64,000 bases of DNA from Doryteuthis pealeii (lineage: Eukaryota; Mollusca; Cephalopoda; Myopsida; Loliginidae). The notes under the pieces were generated by a model. It saw only the letters and a program-made list of their open reading frames with translations, was not told the DNA's origin and did not search any database. The translations under genes and the position numbers were made by a program. Numbering within the stretch: position 1 is the first letter of the stretch; each line of letters starts with the position of its first letter. Below, piece after piece: positions 24,136-35,296 of this stretch. The stretch is from assembly GCA_023376005.1 (NCBI GenBank), contig CM042181.1:24285468-24349467 (forward strand). The letters run 5' to 3'.

Positions 24136-24579
24136 GAGTGTGTGTGGGCAGTACATCTTCATACCCCACGACATTGTGGACGCATTATTTTAGTTTTTCA
24201 CTGACCAGATGGAAGGAATACGTGAAGGACACTCGCCGAAAGATTTATTTTGATGGAGAGAGAGGGAGAGGGGGAAAAGAGGCAGAGAGAGAGGGGGAAG
24301 AACAGAGAGAGAAACTCGTTTAAGTAATCACTTTTTACTGAAACTTATTAAAGGTTAGTTATATCTGAACAACGTTGATTCATCATCACCAAGTTAATAT
24401 CTGTCCATATAAGAGAGAAAAAATAACTGGCTTATAATAGCTATGACCATGTTTATGGATCTGGGATAATCTCAAACAGATCGGCAAGAATGTTGAATCA
24501 CTTCAGTAGAGTTTGTTTCAGCAAATTAGTGAAGATCAAATGATATGACAAGATTCCGGACAGAGATTCTCACTTGGAC
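24135..24579. other. Short intergenic stretch with GA-rich patch
   Basis: Purine-rich between about 24255 and 24310; otherwise unremarkable. Confidence 0.4.
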
Positions 24580-24652
24580 CACTATGTGCAATGTCCACAT
24601 CATTCTGAAGAAATGTCCTTTCTTTAGAATTATGTGGACATTGCACATAGTG
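24580..24652. repeat. 73-nt near-perfect hairpin
   Basis: Positions 24580-24600 and 24632-24652 are exact reverse complements (21 bp). After one unpaired base on each side, 24602-24613 pairs with 24619-24630 with one G-T difference, around the loop TGTCC. The overall size is close to a microRNA precursor, but a stem this perfect is more typical of a recent inverted duplication. Either strand could be the transcribed one. Confidence 0.9.
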
Positions 24653-24698
24653 TACTGGGCCGGTTCGGTGCATGAATGACGAAACGTTCCCAAAGTTG

Positions 24699-24699
<1 letters not shown>

Positions 24700-24736
<37 letters not shown>

Positions 24737-24921
24737 GATGCCAGGATCGAAACTCGAGCGATTTTTTTACGAGCAGAGGGTATTATTACTGTTAAATACA
24801 TACATTTGTAAAGGCTACCTATGAGAGCTCTATCCGCTAAAGAGAGCCTTGCAATTTCAGTGTCATCAACAGACGTCAGCAAATTTTCCTTCCAGACAGC
24901 TCAACTCCCCAGAGTTAGGTA

Positions 24922-24975
<54 letters not shown>

Positions 24976-25028
24976 CCTATGCTTCCAATATCACCGAATA
25001 CGTTCACAAGAACAGTATATTGATACAC

Positions 25029-25062
<34 letters not shown>
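24700..25062. repeat. Three (TA)n tracts
   Basis: TA runs at about 24700-24733, 24924-24974 and 25033-25062, separated by 60-190 bp of non-repetitive DNA. A reading frame of poly-IY crosses them and is artefactual. Confidence 0.9.
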
Positions 25063-25063
<1 letters not shown>

Positions 25064-25235
25064 TTGGCGGAGTAGCCTATTGTCAGTATCAGCCGGACAA
25101 CAAGGGAGTCTATCTAGTGCAAGATCAGGGAGATTGTTTCTTATGTCTGAGGTGGACCGCTACACCTACCATCTACTTCCTACTTTATCGCACAGATCTA
25201 AGCTGTGTTGGCGAGGGCCTCTATCGAACCCTGTC
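25063..25235 (-). repeat. SINE family B, minus copy
   Basis: Plus-strand phrases GTCAGTATCAGCCGGACA, AAGGGAGTCTATC, GGGAGATTGTTTC, CACCTACCATC, CTTCCTACTTTATCGCACAG and TTGGCGAGGG match the repeats at 34436-34829 and 39730-39953 in order. The tRNA-like head, on the minus strand, is truncated here; only the GTTCGATAGAGGCC B-box region is left. Confidence 0.75.
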
Positions 25236-25254
25236 TAAAACATCCACCTCGAAC

Positions 25255-25405
25255 CATAACGTTCCATGTTTGATACCGGCCCTCGCCAACAGCACATGAA
25301 TAACACAGCTTGATCTATGTGGTAAAGTGGAGAGCTGATGGTAGGTATGGTGCTCCTCTCCAGACGCAAAACAATCTCCCTGGTCTATGCTTTGTACCTT
25401 TCCGA
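25255..25405 (+). repeat. SINE family B, plus copy (head-to-head with previous)
   Basis: It has GATACCGGCCCTCGCCAAC, then GTGGTAAAGTGGAGAGCTGA, TGGTAGGTATGGTGC and AGACGCAAAACAATCTCCC. This is the reverse complement of the family B body. Together with 25063-25235 it makes an inverted pair with a spacer of only a few tens of bases. Confidence 0.75.
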
Positions 25406-25598
25406 CATTGTGTCACAACTAAAAACAAATTTCAGTGAATAATTACAGATCTGTTTTTACACTTTCAGTTTATTTCAGATTTTCGTCTAATTTTCCTTTT
25501 TTTTTCTTTTCTTTTTTATACTTTGCAATTAAACCAAAATATCATCTTTATGTGTGGCTTTTAAAAAAAGCATATAAAACATTTATTAGAAAAACTTG

Positions 25599-25624
25599 AC
25601 ATATATATATATATATATGTCGGG
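25599..25624. repeat. (TA)n tract
   Basis: Short TA run, 5' of a SINE fragment. Confidence 0.8.
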
Positions 25625-25625
25625 A

Positions 25626-25712
25626 ATTCATAACTGTTCTTCTAGACTGGTTACCTAACCAAAGCCGTCCATAGTTGGGGTGACAAAATATATGGATTCA
25701 TGCCTTTCCCAA
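25626..25712 (-). repeat. SINE family A fragment
   Basis: Plus-strand CTAGACTGGTTACCTAACC and GGATTCATGCCTTTCCCAAG are the minus-orientation body of family A as in 6196-6300. Head and tail are missing. Confidence 0.65.
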
Positions 25713-25772
25713 GTAAAGCAAACAACCTCAGTTGGAATTGTCGATTCCTTTTTTACGTACCGATAACCGTTA

Positions 25773-25773
<1 letters not shown>

Positions 25774-25821
<48 letters not shown>
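25774..25821. repeat. (TC)n microsatellite
   Basis: About 23 TC units. The flanking sequence to about 25960 is pyrimidine-rich. Confidence 0.95.
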
Positions 25822-25822
<1 letters not shown>

Positions 25823-26275
25823 TTATCGATTTCGTCTTCCTTTTATTTTCGCTACTCTACTATTCAGTTAAATTCGTTTATCAATTTATATCTCTTTCTT
25901 AATCTCTTTCAAAACCTGCATCTCTTCTCATATTTCTCTTTCTTTTTACTTTTCTTTCCCTTCTTTTATATAGTGATAAGAATTATAATCTTACTCATTC
26001 TACCAATAGACATAGATTAAGAGATTATCCGGGCTTAATCTTTCAGTAATCCGTCCACAGATAATCGTCTACTTTCGTTATACGTTTCATGAATCACGTA
26101 GATTTGTTTCTTTGCTGACAAAGCAGAAAGTGGCAGAAAAGCTTGAGACTCCGTTTAAATATTTTTTGATCCACCATTTTCGGGACGAAATGCTTGTCTT
26201 ATGCAACAAAAATGATTCATTTCAATTCAGTCCAGTCCCTGTGGTGGAGGTGAACATGAAGACACAAGAAGTTGA
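25822..26275. other. Pyrimidine-rich then unremarkable DNA
   Basis: T/C-rich to about 25980. A 61-codon open frame starting at 26112 runs into the SINE to its right and ends within it; no domain. Confidence 0.4.
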
Positions 26276-26545
26276 AGCACGGTGGTGTACTGGTTAGAGA
26301 TGGAGGAAATGGACTCGTCGACCAGAGTTCAATTTCTGGATGAAGCCACAGTTCACATAGCGCTAATACAATTGGGAAAGGTATGAATCTAACTATTCTC
26401 TCTCCAGCTATGGGTAAATAGTAGGGCAGACTGGGATCTTTAACCTTGGCTAGACAACCAGTCTAGGAGAAGGAAAACTCTGAATTCAAACCTTTTAAAT
26501 CTCCGCTTGGGGTGGTCATTTCTAGAATAGGCCTATTTAGTGCTC
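26276..26545 (+). repeat. tRNA-derived SINE, family A
   Basis: The A box is in GGTGGTGTACTGGTTAGAG and the B-box-like element is GAGTTCAATTTC (26324-26335). The body has CACATAGCGCTAATAC, TATGGGTAAATAGTAGGG, CAGACTGGGATCTTTAACC, CAACCAGTCTAGGAGAAGG and GAATTCAAACC. A 3' part AAATCTCCGCTTGGGG... TAGAATAGGCC follows. Same order as 6121-6390 and 27926-28140. Confidence 0.8.
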
Positions 26546-27925
26546 TATTTCAATTTAATTTTGTTTTAATTTATTTTAATTTTAATTCAAGAAGTTGAAG
26601 TTTTATTTCATGCAATCATGTCGGCGGTCTGCACCCAGAAGTTGCTTATCCTTATGGTTTCTCATCTTCTTTCTCATAACAGCGCCCATCTTCTCACTAA
26701 GTTATAATAAATAAACGGTTACATTTTGATTACATCCGTTAAAACAGTTGGGTTTTATAGAATTTTTTTTAAAAGAAAAATATGTCACTTCTCTTTAATA
26801 AAAAGTAAAAAAAACAGATTGCAATGAAGAAAATCAGAGTTTATTAATGAATGTTAGGAATCCATCAACATTATCTGCAACTTTGGACTAGTATTTTCTT
26901 TCATCTTAATTTTTATTCATAAAATCAATGGGTTAATTTTAGGTATTTGCATTTCTATATTTCTTTTCCCCTTTTTATAGGAGGGGGGGTCCACTCCTGT
27001 CAAAACTGTTTCGCTTGAATTGGAACTCAATAGAATACTTGATCTTAGATAGAAAAATAAAATTTATTATAAAGAATAAGAATGTGCAAATCATTTAATA
27101 GGCGTTGATGAAATGTAATATCTACTTCACAACACTTCGAGACATGATCGAACGCATTAGATAGACCGGTCCATAGTTTTAAAAAATAGAAATAAGAATA
27201 TGAGTTGACTGATCCTTTTTTGGAAAAAAAACCCTTAATGACAAACTCCAATTTTATGAAATATATAGAGAAAAAAAGGAAAGAAAAAAAAATAGGTTAT
27301 TGAAGAAATAACCTGAAAAAAGATACTAAAAAATGAATGAAAGAAAGAAAGATAAGGCGAAAAACGAAATCAAAAACAGAATATCAATAATATCAATGAC
27401 AAAAAAATAACGAACGATTGAAAATAAAAAGGGTATTTAACTGTGTTATTTGTTGAATTCATTGCACAGGAATGCGATTCATGTGCCGGTTGCTAAACAA
27501 TGATACGAAGAAAATAGTAGGTGATAAAAAGCAGAAGGGCAGGAAATGGGGAAGGGATAAGTAATAGGAAAGAAGATGAAAAGGCAAAAGAAGAAGTTAG
27601 AGTTGGTAGTGAAAGGAAGGGGTGAGCAAATAAAAAACAAAAGTATGGATAGAAGGGAATGGAAATAAAAAGGAAGATGTAGAAATCGATGAGAGAGAAG
27701 GAAGAAAATTAAAAGAAAGAGAGAAAAAGAAGATAGAAAAGAAAGATTAATGAGAGAGGAAGGAAAATCAAAAAAAATGATTGTTTATTGTTAGATACCC
27801 CCCCCCTCGCCTCCTCGATAAGATTAGCTTTTCTTCGTGTAAAACAACGTTTTTACGTGAAAATGTTCTCCTTGGTCCAAAAGATATGCATACCAAATTT
27901 GGTAGCTCTACATCAAATCGTTTTA
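26546..27925. other. Intergenic DNA; purine-rich 27260-27780
   Basis: AT-rich DNA followed by about 500 bp of strongly A/G-biased sequence with no periodic unit, then a C8 run (27796). No gene. The 76-codon frame at 27788-28018 ends inside the SINE at 27926 and has no domain. Confidence 0.4.
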
Positions 27926-28140
27926 GGTGATGTCCGTGGTGTAATGGTTTTCATTGTAGAAAATGTACACGGTGACATGAGTTCAAACCCTGAACGTAGC
28001 TGGTTGTATTTCACATAGCGCTAATAGTCTTACGAAAAGTATGAATCGAACTATTCTCCCTCTAGATATGGGTAAATAGTAGGACAGACTGGGCCCTTTA
28101 ACTTTGGTATGACAATCGGTTCTGGTTCAGGGTGGGTGGT
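27926..28140 (+). repeat. tRNA-derived SINE, family A
   Basis: It begins GTCCGTGGTGTAATGG (A box) with the B-box-like GAGTTCAAACCC at 27979. The body matches 26276-26545 phrase by phrase (CACATAGCGCTAATAG, ATGGGTAAATAGTAGGACAG, GACAATCGGTTC). The 3' end is shortened. Confidence 0.8.
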
Positions 28141-28519
28141 AAATACATCTAACCGTTTGGCCGTTTATAGCGAATAGACAAACTCTTTCGAATTATTAAT
28201 GTTGATAATATAGATATAAAATTGTATGTTTGTGTGTAGATGATATTCTTTTTATCATTGCTGTCATCATTTTTAACTTTGATGACTCAATATTTATAAA
28301 TACGTTTACCTGATTAATAAAAGCTTTTTTTGTAAATCTTTAACATTTTCATCCATGGTCTCTACATGTTCAACTTTAAAGAAATCTCAACAGATCAAAA
28401 TTCTTTTCTATAAAACTACATAGATTGTCCTTTACAAACGTTACATCCCTCACAATAAGATGGCAGAATTTGTGCAAACGCAAATCTACAATATTAGTCA
28501 TATGGTAGTATTATACAGA
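28141..28519. other. No recognisable feature
   Basis: AT-rich intergenic DNA. Confidence 0.4.
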
Positions 28520-28935
28520 GACAACGGTATTTAGCAGTTAAAATTACTGCATCGCTAACCTCATTCGATTCTCCTGGGTATGACAAAACTACATCCGGTA
28601 GTTAGGCCCCGGTTCTGAAGTACTGGGGAGTGTATGGTCATTCATTTGTTGCTATTACTCCCAGGTCCTTTCTGAATTAGAGTCATAGTACCTTTTAAGA
28701 TCCCATCAATGGATCAAATAGATATGTTGGGTATAATATTTAAAGTGTTTTTTGAACTACAATAATATATTGGCTCTGAAAATATGATATTGAAATTATG
28801 AAGTTTTTAACTGTTTAAAATGAATGTGGACACACATTTTTATATCGTATATAAGTGGAGACCAGAATTCTTAAATTGACTTCAGCATGAAATAAACCAG
28901 CAAGTGTTGACATGCCGTAAAACCGACCAACCAAG
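28520..28935 (+). repeat. Dispersed repeat, family C
   Basis: A B-box-like CATTCGATTCTCC lies near 28561. Further on are GATCCCATCAATGGATCAAATAG (28700) and a 3' end GTTGACATGCCGTAAAACCGACCAACC (28904). The last two phrases, in the same order, delimit the element inserted at 34502-34641, which is an internally shorter relative. It is a SINE or the 3' end of a LINE. Confidence 0.5.
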
Positions 28936-31060
28936 CTCATTCGAGTATTTTCTTTTCTTCTTTATGTCAAATAAGGATGAATAAGATAAAATGTTCTCAG
29001 TCCAACCAAAAACGGAATTACTTAGATCCATTAAATATTCAGGTTATTCCACATTTTATTAGAATATCGTATCTCAAGTTTCTTTTAGCCCTTAAATTCT
29101 TCTTTTCTTTTTTGAGTGGACAAAGGACATTTCAACCTCCCATCGTATTTAGCGTATAAATATTGCAAACGTATGAGAGACTAATCTAATGTGAAATTTC
29201 CAGTCAGCACTTCTCGACAATTTTATTTTACATTTTATTGGTTAATTACTTGAGACCAGCCATCTTTGGTAATTTTTGAAGTTATCGACAATGCGTTCGA
29301 TCGTTTGACTCACTCAATCACAAAATCTCTTAGAAAGCTTATTGGGTTGTATACAATTATTGTTTTTAGAACAAAATACAAAGAAGTTAAAATAATTTTG
29401 ATATAAGTTGTCAAAAAGATGGTTGCATTCTTTTTTAATCCTCTCGCTGCCATTTTAAAAATGTCCGGTATTCCCCACTGTCGCATTTTGCATAAAAAAC
29501 GACTTTACATTAAAACCTTTAAATTCCCACGAAATACAATGGTAAAACTGGGGACACATAGAATTTGCTACCTGGGATCTTTTTTAGTAAATTTTGGTTT
29601 CTTACTCTAAATTTATTGGCATTTCAGTCTCGGAAGACCATAATATAGTTTTTGTGCCCCTGAAGTTACAGCGCTTCCTGTGACTGTGAAGTCCAATGTT
29701 TAAAAAAACATTCTCGACCACATATAAATATTACTTGGGTCATTGGGGAGTTTCAGGTCTTTCAACATTGGCCAGGCCAGGCCGAACCTATCGGAGAAGA
29801 TCAGTCTCTCATACACCTTGTTACTTTGCAATGCTAGAAGACACTGGCTGTTATTGATTTTGGACGAATGTAGACCACTCTACTGCGCATTTAATTGACT
29901 GTTTCAAACACCAATCAGATGTACCATACGGTCTATTTAAGTGGTTTACGGGGACATTAGTACATTTTCCCCCGTTAAACGGATTAATGACGGGGACATT
30001 AGTACTTTTCTCCATCGAACGGATTAACTGTTTTGGATAAACTGAAGGTAACCAGATATTATTACAAACTTGATAGACCTATTTTTCTTATTGTTTATTT
30101 TTACTTTTTTCTCCCCCCCCCCCTTTCATTTTAACTTTTCTTTTGAGTAATACTTAACTTATTATTTATGCATAGTAAATAGGTTGTATCGTTTAAAATT
30201 TGCAATGTAACAATTATGTTTTTGTTTAGGTTTATAAATGTTATCACGATTAAAAAATAACAGAATTAGTTAGAAAACATCATAGCAATTAAAACGGATT
30301 GTATCGTTTAAACTATGATCAAAACAATTAAAATACTTAATTAAAATAGGTCAAAGTTATATTGCTAAAAATGCGCGGTCATTGAATATTATTTCCTTAA
30401 ACTTAACAAGATGAAGTCACATGGCAAATCAACTGTAATGTTTCAGCAGAAATACTATGAATGCTCCGAAACCTTTAACAATTAATTCACTCTATTAGAG
30501 AAATAAGTAAGATTAAATTAAATTGTATTGCAAATGATCTAAATATAAAAACAAAAACAAATAACTTTTACAATTTGTCGAAAAATTGATTCGCATTAAC
30601 AAAAATAATTTGATCAATTATATCGCTTGAATCCATTTTCATTAAATGCATTGAGTTAAAAAGAAAAAAATTGGAGATAAATTCAAGTTTTTTCATACTT
30701 TTATTAATTAGTTAATTTTAGATTTTTAAAATGCGAGTTTAGAACTGAAAATGTTTTTAAAAAATACAATAACTTTTTTAAGCGAGTAAATAAGTTATTT
30801 TTATATTAGCTATTAACTAATTAAAAATCCTTTTATTTATGATAAACATTTCACAAAAAAATATTAAAACGTTATACGTGATTTTAAAAAAAGGCTTTTT
30901 TGTCAGTAAACAAATGCGTGGTCATTTCAGAGAAATTACAAAATTAGATTAAAAAATGTTGCTTTTTATTTTAATGTTTCATTTATTATGTTTTTTATTT
31001 GAATATTTTTTTCTTTTCCAAATATTTATCAATTAATTTGGTTTTCATTTAATCTCTTTT
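28936..31060. other. AT-rich intergenic DNA with a short direct duplication
   Basis: At 29948-30030 the phrase ACGGGGACATTAGTAC followed by TTTTC...CGGATTAA occurs twice, about 48 bp apart. A C9 run lies at 30113. From 30150 to 31060 the sequence is very AT-rich without repeats I can align. Small open frames (28977, 29419) have no domain. Confidence 0.4.
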
Positions 31061-33627
31061 AAAAATTAGTCGGCATGACAGGAGTTGTCCAAAAACTATG
31101 GGTTTAGCAACTTTTTAAAAATGGTTAAAAGGTTTCCACGACAAAATAAGTTTGAGAACAACTAAACTATGGAAACAAATTGCAACCAAATGCCGAAAAA
31201 GGGAAATACTCTGAAATGCTTCGGGGGATGGGGGTTACGATACTCTCCACGCAAAAAAAAAATGCATTTGAAATTGTTTGCTGTAGAAAGGCATGGCTTT
31301 TAGAGCTTTAAGAAATCCCCAAAACGGTGAATGAGACACGCGTTTTGTCACGGTTGAAAGATCACCCAGTTAAATTCCGCCCGTGGCCAAGTCACGTCAC
31401 TCCACGTGAAATAATGGCGCCACCTGTACTTCGTGTCAGACACTAAATTGCCGACCGGAAACGTTACACTCTCAATGGTGCTTCAGAAAGACTGGTAAAC
31501 ATAGCGGCTTCTTTCATCTTTTTCATTCGACTTTCTTTTTCTTTTTTTATTCCCCCCTCCCTCTTTCTTTCTTTAATTATTTTCTTTCTTTTTTTTTCTT
31601 TTCTTTCTATTTCCTTCTCTATTTTTCTTCCGTTATTTGATTTTCTTCTCCTTATCATTGTTTTCTTTTCGTTTCATTATTTTTCAAGATGCTTAACGAC
31701 ATTTACTTGTTGCAAATATTTTAAGATCTACTAGCTAAAGTACTCGCCTACGCCGGATAAAGTGAATCGTTGATACGGCAAGGCGAACAGAAAAATGTTC
31801 AAAATTCCTTCAACTTAAAATTATAAATCTCAACTAGTATCTTCCTCCTTCATCTTTTTTTTTTCTTTACAAGTTGCATTTTATCACAATTCAGTCGGGT
31901 CATTATTCCTACAATCCCCGATTAGATTAAAAACAAAACAACTTCTCTTTTATGTGCACAGCTCCTCGTTGAGGAATTGAGATGAGTCTAGTTTCGGGGA
32001 GTATTTTGTAGCTGAAAACTTGCTCTAACTAAAGGTATTATTGTGCTCTCAGTATCTGATTTGTTTCCGTGAAAATAAATTGAAGGTATTACTTTCACAG
32101 CGTGAAATATATATTTATTAGTAACGTTACCTTGTCTCCCGTCAGAATAATGAGAAAGTATGTTATGTAACACGAGACATTACTTAACATATCGAAGCTA
32201 AAGAGAAATCACCTAGCTAGACTACTCTGTCTCTCTCTCTACTCCCGTATAAAAAGGATATAGAGATGCAATATTTATACTCAACATCCAGATAAGAATA
32301 TGTTTCAGTTACTTTTTTTTAATATTGTCTTCAACTGCCCAAAATGTCACTATCTTTATTGGGTATTTCATCCCTCACCCATCCACGGGGATGATATTGA
32401 TTTACGACTGATTGATGGTATATAATTTTACGAATTTTAATGCAAATGAGTAAAACTTACTTTTATTTAGATGATGAATGTAAGTATTACATTTCTATAT
32501 GTATATGTTTGTATATTACAACAGAATTAACGTAAAAATGGTTGGGTTATTCTGGATAAGCACCAACATTTAAAAATGATTAAAAAGATTAGATTAGATT
32601 TTGGTGTTTCCAAACTTTTACAGAATATTGTACTATGACCAATACTTGTTAAGACTATTACAATTTTTTTCTGTACCAGTTTATTCTTTTTTTCTTTTTT
32701 TTTTTTCTTCAGTTTAAAAAAAAAAAAAACAGGAATTATTTATTGTGATGCAACATTTCAAAATTTAAATCATCGCAAATATTTGACTCATCATTTCATT
32801 ATCATTTTTTTATGCTTCATAAGATTCATCTTAAATTTCTAACTTCCTTTAACCACAATTTCATTTTAACTCCGCACGTGGGAGTTGTATACAGAAATTT
32901 AATGGCACAGAATTGCTAAAATGTAGCCATATACTTTAATGTATACATTCGTTTTGAAAAATGTATATAATTTATAATATATTACAAACGTTCAACGTTA
33001 TAATAATCTATGTATTAATACGGCTATTCCTAAATCTTCCGTTCGTTATCATCCTGCAACACCCGTAAAAATGAGACCGTCCAAGATGCAATGCAAAAAT
33101 GTGAATACAGATTATCTGGTGTTATTTAATCGCAGATTTTTTATTTTTCCCATTTTATTTCACCCAATTTTTAAAATGAAACATTCCAAATGGTCTTGCG
33201 ATGCTTAAATGTCTAGCGTAAAATTAAAATTAATTAAAAAATAAAAGTTACATATTTGTAATATTGAAATTGTGAATTACGGAAGATATTCTGGTAATTT
33301 TGATCTTATGTTGTCCAGGCCTTCTGTCCTGATTTACACTAAGTTTTAGCGAGCCAGCATCAGGCGAATTTCCAGCCCAGCTTTTTTTCCGAGTCATGTT
33401 TTTGTCATTTTATTTTTGTATTATTTATTGCAAGGACAATAGTAGGATTTATATGAAATGAAATTGCAAATCGTCGTTTCTGGTTTAAATAGCTCCTCTT
33501 GATTTTTGTTTCGTGGAAATTCTACGGGTCCCGCTAATTATTAATAGTACCGAACTAAAATTTGAATTAAATAAAAATCAATTATATATAAATTTGCTTG
33601 CCCATTAGGACACTGGTGCTACTACTA
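31061..33627. other. Intergenic DNA, some CpG-containing blocks
   Basis: 31340-31480 is less AT-rich and has two CACGTG-like/CACGTC motifs in TCACGTCACTCCACGTG. 31500-31680 is T/C-rich. At 31731-31762 is CTAGCTAAAGTACTCGCC followed by TACGCCGG, shared in inverse orientation with 60443-60472. 32680-32730 has poly(T)/poly(A) runs. No gene. Confidence 0.4.
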
Positions 33628-33765
33628 CTAGCGTCCTTTCGTGGTGTAATAGTTAGCAAGCTAGTCTTTAATATCCATTATTAGTGAATAGCGAGTTCAA
33701 TAATCGCTGAATACCCCATACCTTGTGTCCCATTCTAACCGTGGCGAACGAGTTGGACAAATACC

Positions 33766-33801
<36 letters not shown>

Positions 33802-33806
33802 GCCCA
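33628..33806 (+). repeat. tRNA-derived SINE, family D, with (AAT)n tail
   Basis: The A-box region is TCGTGGTGTAATAGTTAGC and the B-box-like element is GAGTTCAATAATC. The body has CTTGTGTCCCATTCTAACC and GCGAACGAGTTGGACAAATACC, then about 11 AAT units as the tail. The copy at 59261-59411 has the same head and end phrases. Confidence 0.75.
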
Positions 33807-33809
33807 AGA

Positions 33810-34425
33810 TATCAAAGCAAGTCATAAACTTCATCACGAAAGCAATGGATAACTGGAAACGGAAAATGCAGCTGAAGGACAAAACCCAGTAGAAGTTAAA
33901 ATCCAAAGAGGCATATTTTAGGGGCGACTCATTGACTCTACTGTTTGTTATGGCAAAGATGCCAAGAAATTATATACTAATTATATCCAAAGGTGCTACA
34001 CATTTACGAAGACACAGAAAAAGATAAACCACCCTTTCTATATGGATGATATTAAGGTATTTACCTAAAATAAAACATAACTAGAAACTGTTATACAAAC
34101 TATTAGAATCTAAAGCCAAGACATAGGAATGGAATTTTGAATTGAAAATGTGCCGTCTTTAAAATGAAAGAATTGAACATAGAAATAGAACTGTCCAATC
34201 AGGAAAGTATCTTGGAGAAAAGGAAAACTAAAAATACCTGAAGAATCGGATACCATCAAGTAAACAGATAAAAGACAAGAAAGGAATAACTCAGAAGAAC
34301 AAATAAACTTCTCGAAACTCTGTAACAAAAATCTTATCAAATGAATAAATAGTTGGACAGAAAATTGATAATATGCAAAAGAATATAAGTATTGGTTATG
34401 CGGTGATAGAGATGAAATACTTAAC
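33810..34425 (+). pseudogene. R4/Dong-like LINE reverse transcriptase fragment
   Basis: Reading across frames on the plus strand gives, in order, KPKISKQVINFITKAMDNWK, RGDSLT..LLFVMAKMPRNY, YMDDIKVFT (RT catalytic YxDD, near 34038), LETVIQTIRI, SQDIGMEF, IEKCAVFKMK, KYL and RRTNKLLET. The order, and the phrases 'QDIGMEFGIEKCA' and 'RRTxKLLET', are those I associate with R4/Dong-type endonuclease-RT LINEs. Many stops and frameshifts; the N-terminal and endonuclease parts are absent. The 5' end abuts the (AAT)n tail of a SINE. Confidence 0.7.
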
Positions 34426-34435
34426 CATATAAAAA

Positions 34436-34829
34436 TGTCGTCGGGGTGGCCTTAAGTCGGTATCAACCATTCAGCGAGGTAGTCTATCCCCCTTTCACTA
34501 GGTCCCATCTATGGGTTAAATAGAAAAACATGAGTTTATAAACAAAATTGTATTATGCATTAAGAATGAATTTATTTCACAACTTTGTCGGCATTAAATG
34601 GCCCACCGAGGTTGATATGCCGTAAAACAAACCAAACCAAACTTTTCACTAGCGCTAGACCTAGGAGATTGTTTCTGCGTCTGGGGTGGTGCGCCCCACC
34701 TACCACCAGCTCCTTACTTTACCACACAGATCCCTGTGCCTTCATTCGCTGAGTTGGCGAAGGCCGGTATCGAACTAGGAACCTTATGGTTTCTAGCTGA
34801 ACGCTCTACCAACTGAGCTAACCCGGCCC
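34436..34829 (-). repeat. tRNA-derived SINE, family B, interrupted
   Basis: On the minus strand the head is GGGCCGGGTTAGCTCAGTTGG TAGAGCG: a textbook A box (TAGCTCAGTTGG, 34808-34819 on plus numbering), with a B box AGTTCGATACC (34765-34775). The body runs to CACCCCGAC at 34437. A second element lies inside it at 34502-34641. Confidence 0.85.
34502..34641 (+). mobile_element. Family C element inserted in the family B SINE
   Basis: The inserted piece starts GTCCCATCTATGGGTTAAATAG and ends GTTGATATGCCGTAAAAC followed by AAACC repeats. The host phrase CTTTCACTAG occurs just before (34492-34501) and again just after (34642-34652). Uninterrupted copies of the host read CCCCTTTTCACTAGCGC. This is a target-site duplication of about 10-11 bp. 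Confidence 0.8.
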
Positions 34830-34974
34830 TATTTTAAATGTATTGGATTACTAAAAGTATCGCTACGATATCTTTGCTGTTTCATGCTTACATATATACA
34901 TGCAACACTGAATCTGCATTTATCAAGACAAATATTAACAATAAATGTCCTCTACATCCTCAAATCGTCCTCTT

Positions 34975-34976
<2 letters not shown>

Positions 34977-35047
<71 letters not shown>

Positions 35048-35050
35048 ATG
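34977..35050. repeat. (TA)n-(TG)n microsatellite
   Basis: About 28 TA units followed by about 7 TG units. Confidence 0.95.
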
Positions 35051-35138
35051 GGAGTAAAATGAGGAAATCAGTCCGACAGTAAGTGGAGAAATGTAGACAA
35101 ACACGGAATGTTACACTGGATGGAAGTTTGTTATTGTT

Positions 35139-35196
35139 CATAATGTCGACGTTCGAACGTTTCGGTTTATATAGAAACCTTCTTCAGGACAATATG
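35139..35196 (-). ncRNA. Hammerhead-ribozyme-like fold (Penelope-type)
   Basis: On the minus strand, CATATTGTC (35196-35188) leads into the core CTGAAGA (35187-35181), which fits CUGANGA. One extra A follows, then helix II GGTTT...AAACC (35179-35164), GAA (35163-35161), helix III ACG...CGT (35160-35149, itself the palindrome ACGTTCGAACGT), a C at the cleavage position (35148), and GACATTATG (35147-35139). The first and last segments pair in eight of nine positions to close helix I. The one deviation is the extra A beside helix II. Hammerheads of this minimal type are known in Penelope-like retroelements. No ribozyme test was done; activity is unknown. Confidence 0.6.
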
Positions 35197-35296
35197 AAAC
35201 AAGTAAAGGAAAAAAGATGTTTGTTGTTAAAAAGGTAATGGATGTTTTTGAATGAGTTGAGTTTAGAAATATGTAGAAAAGGTTCATAACCGTTCA

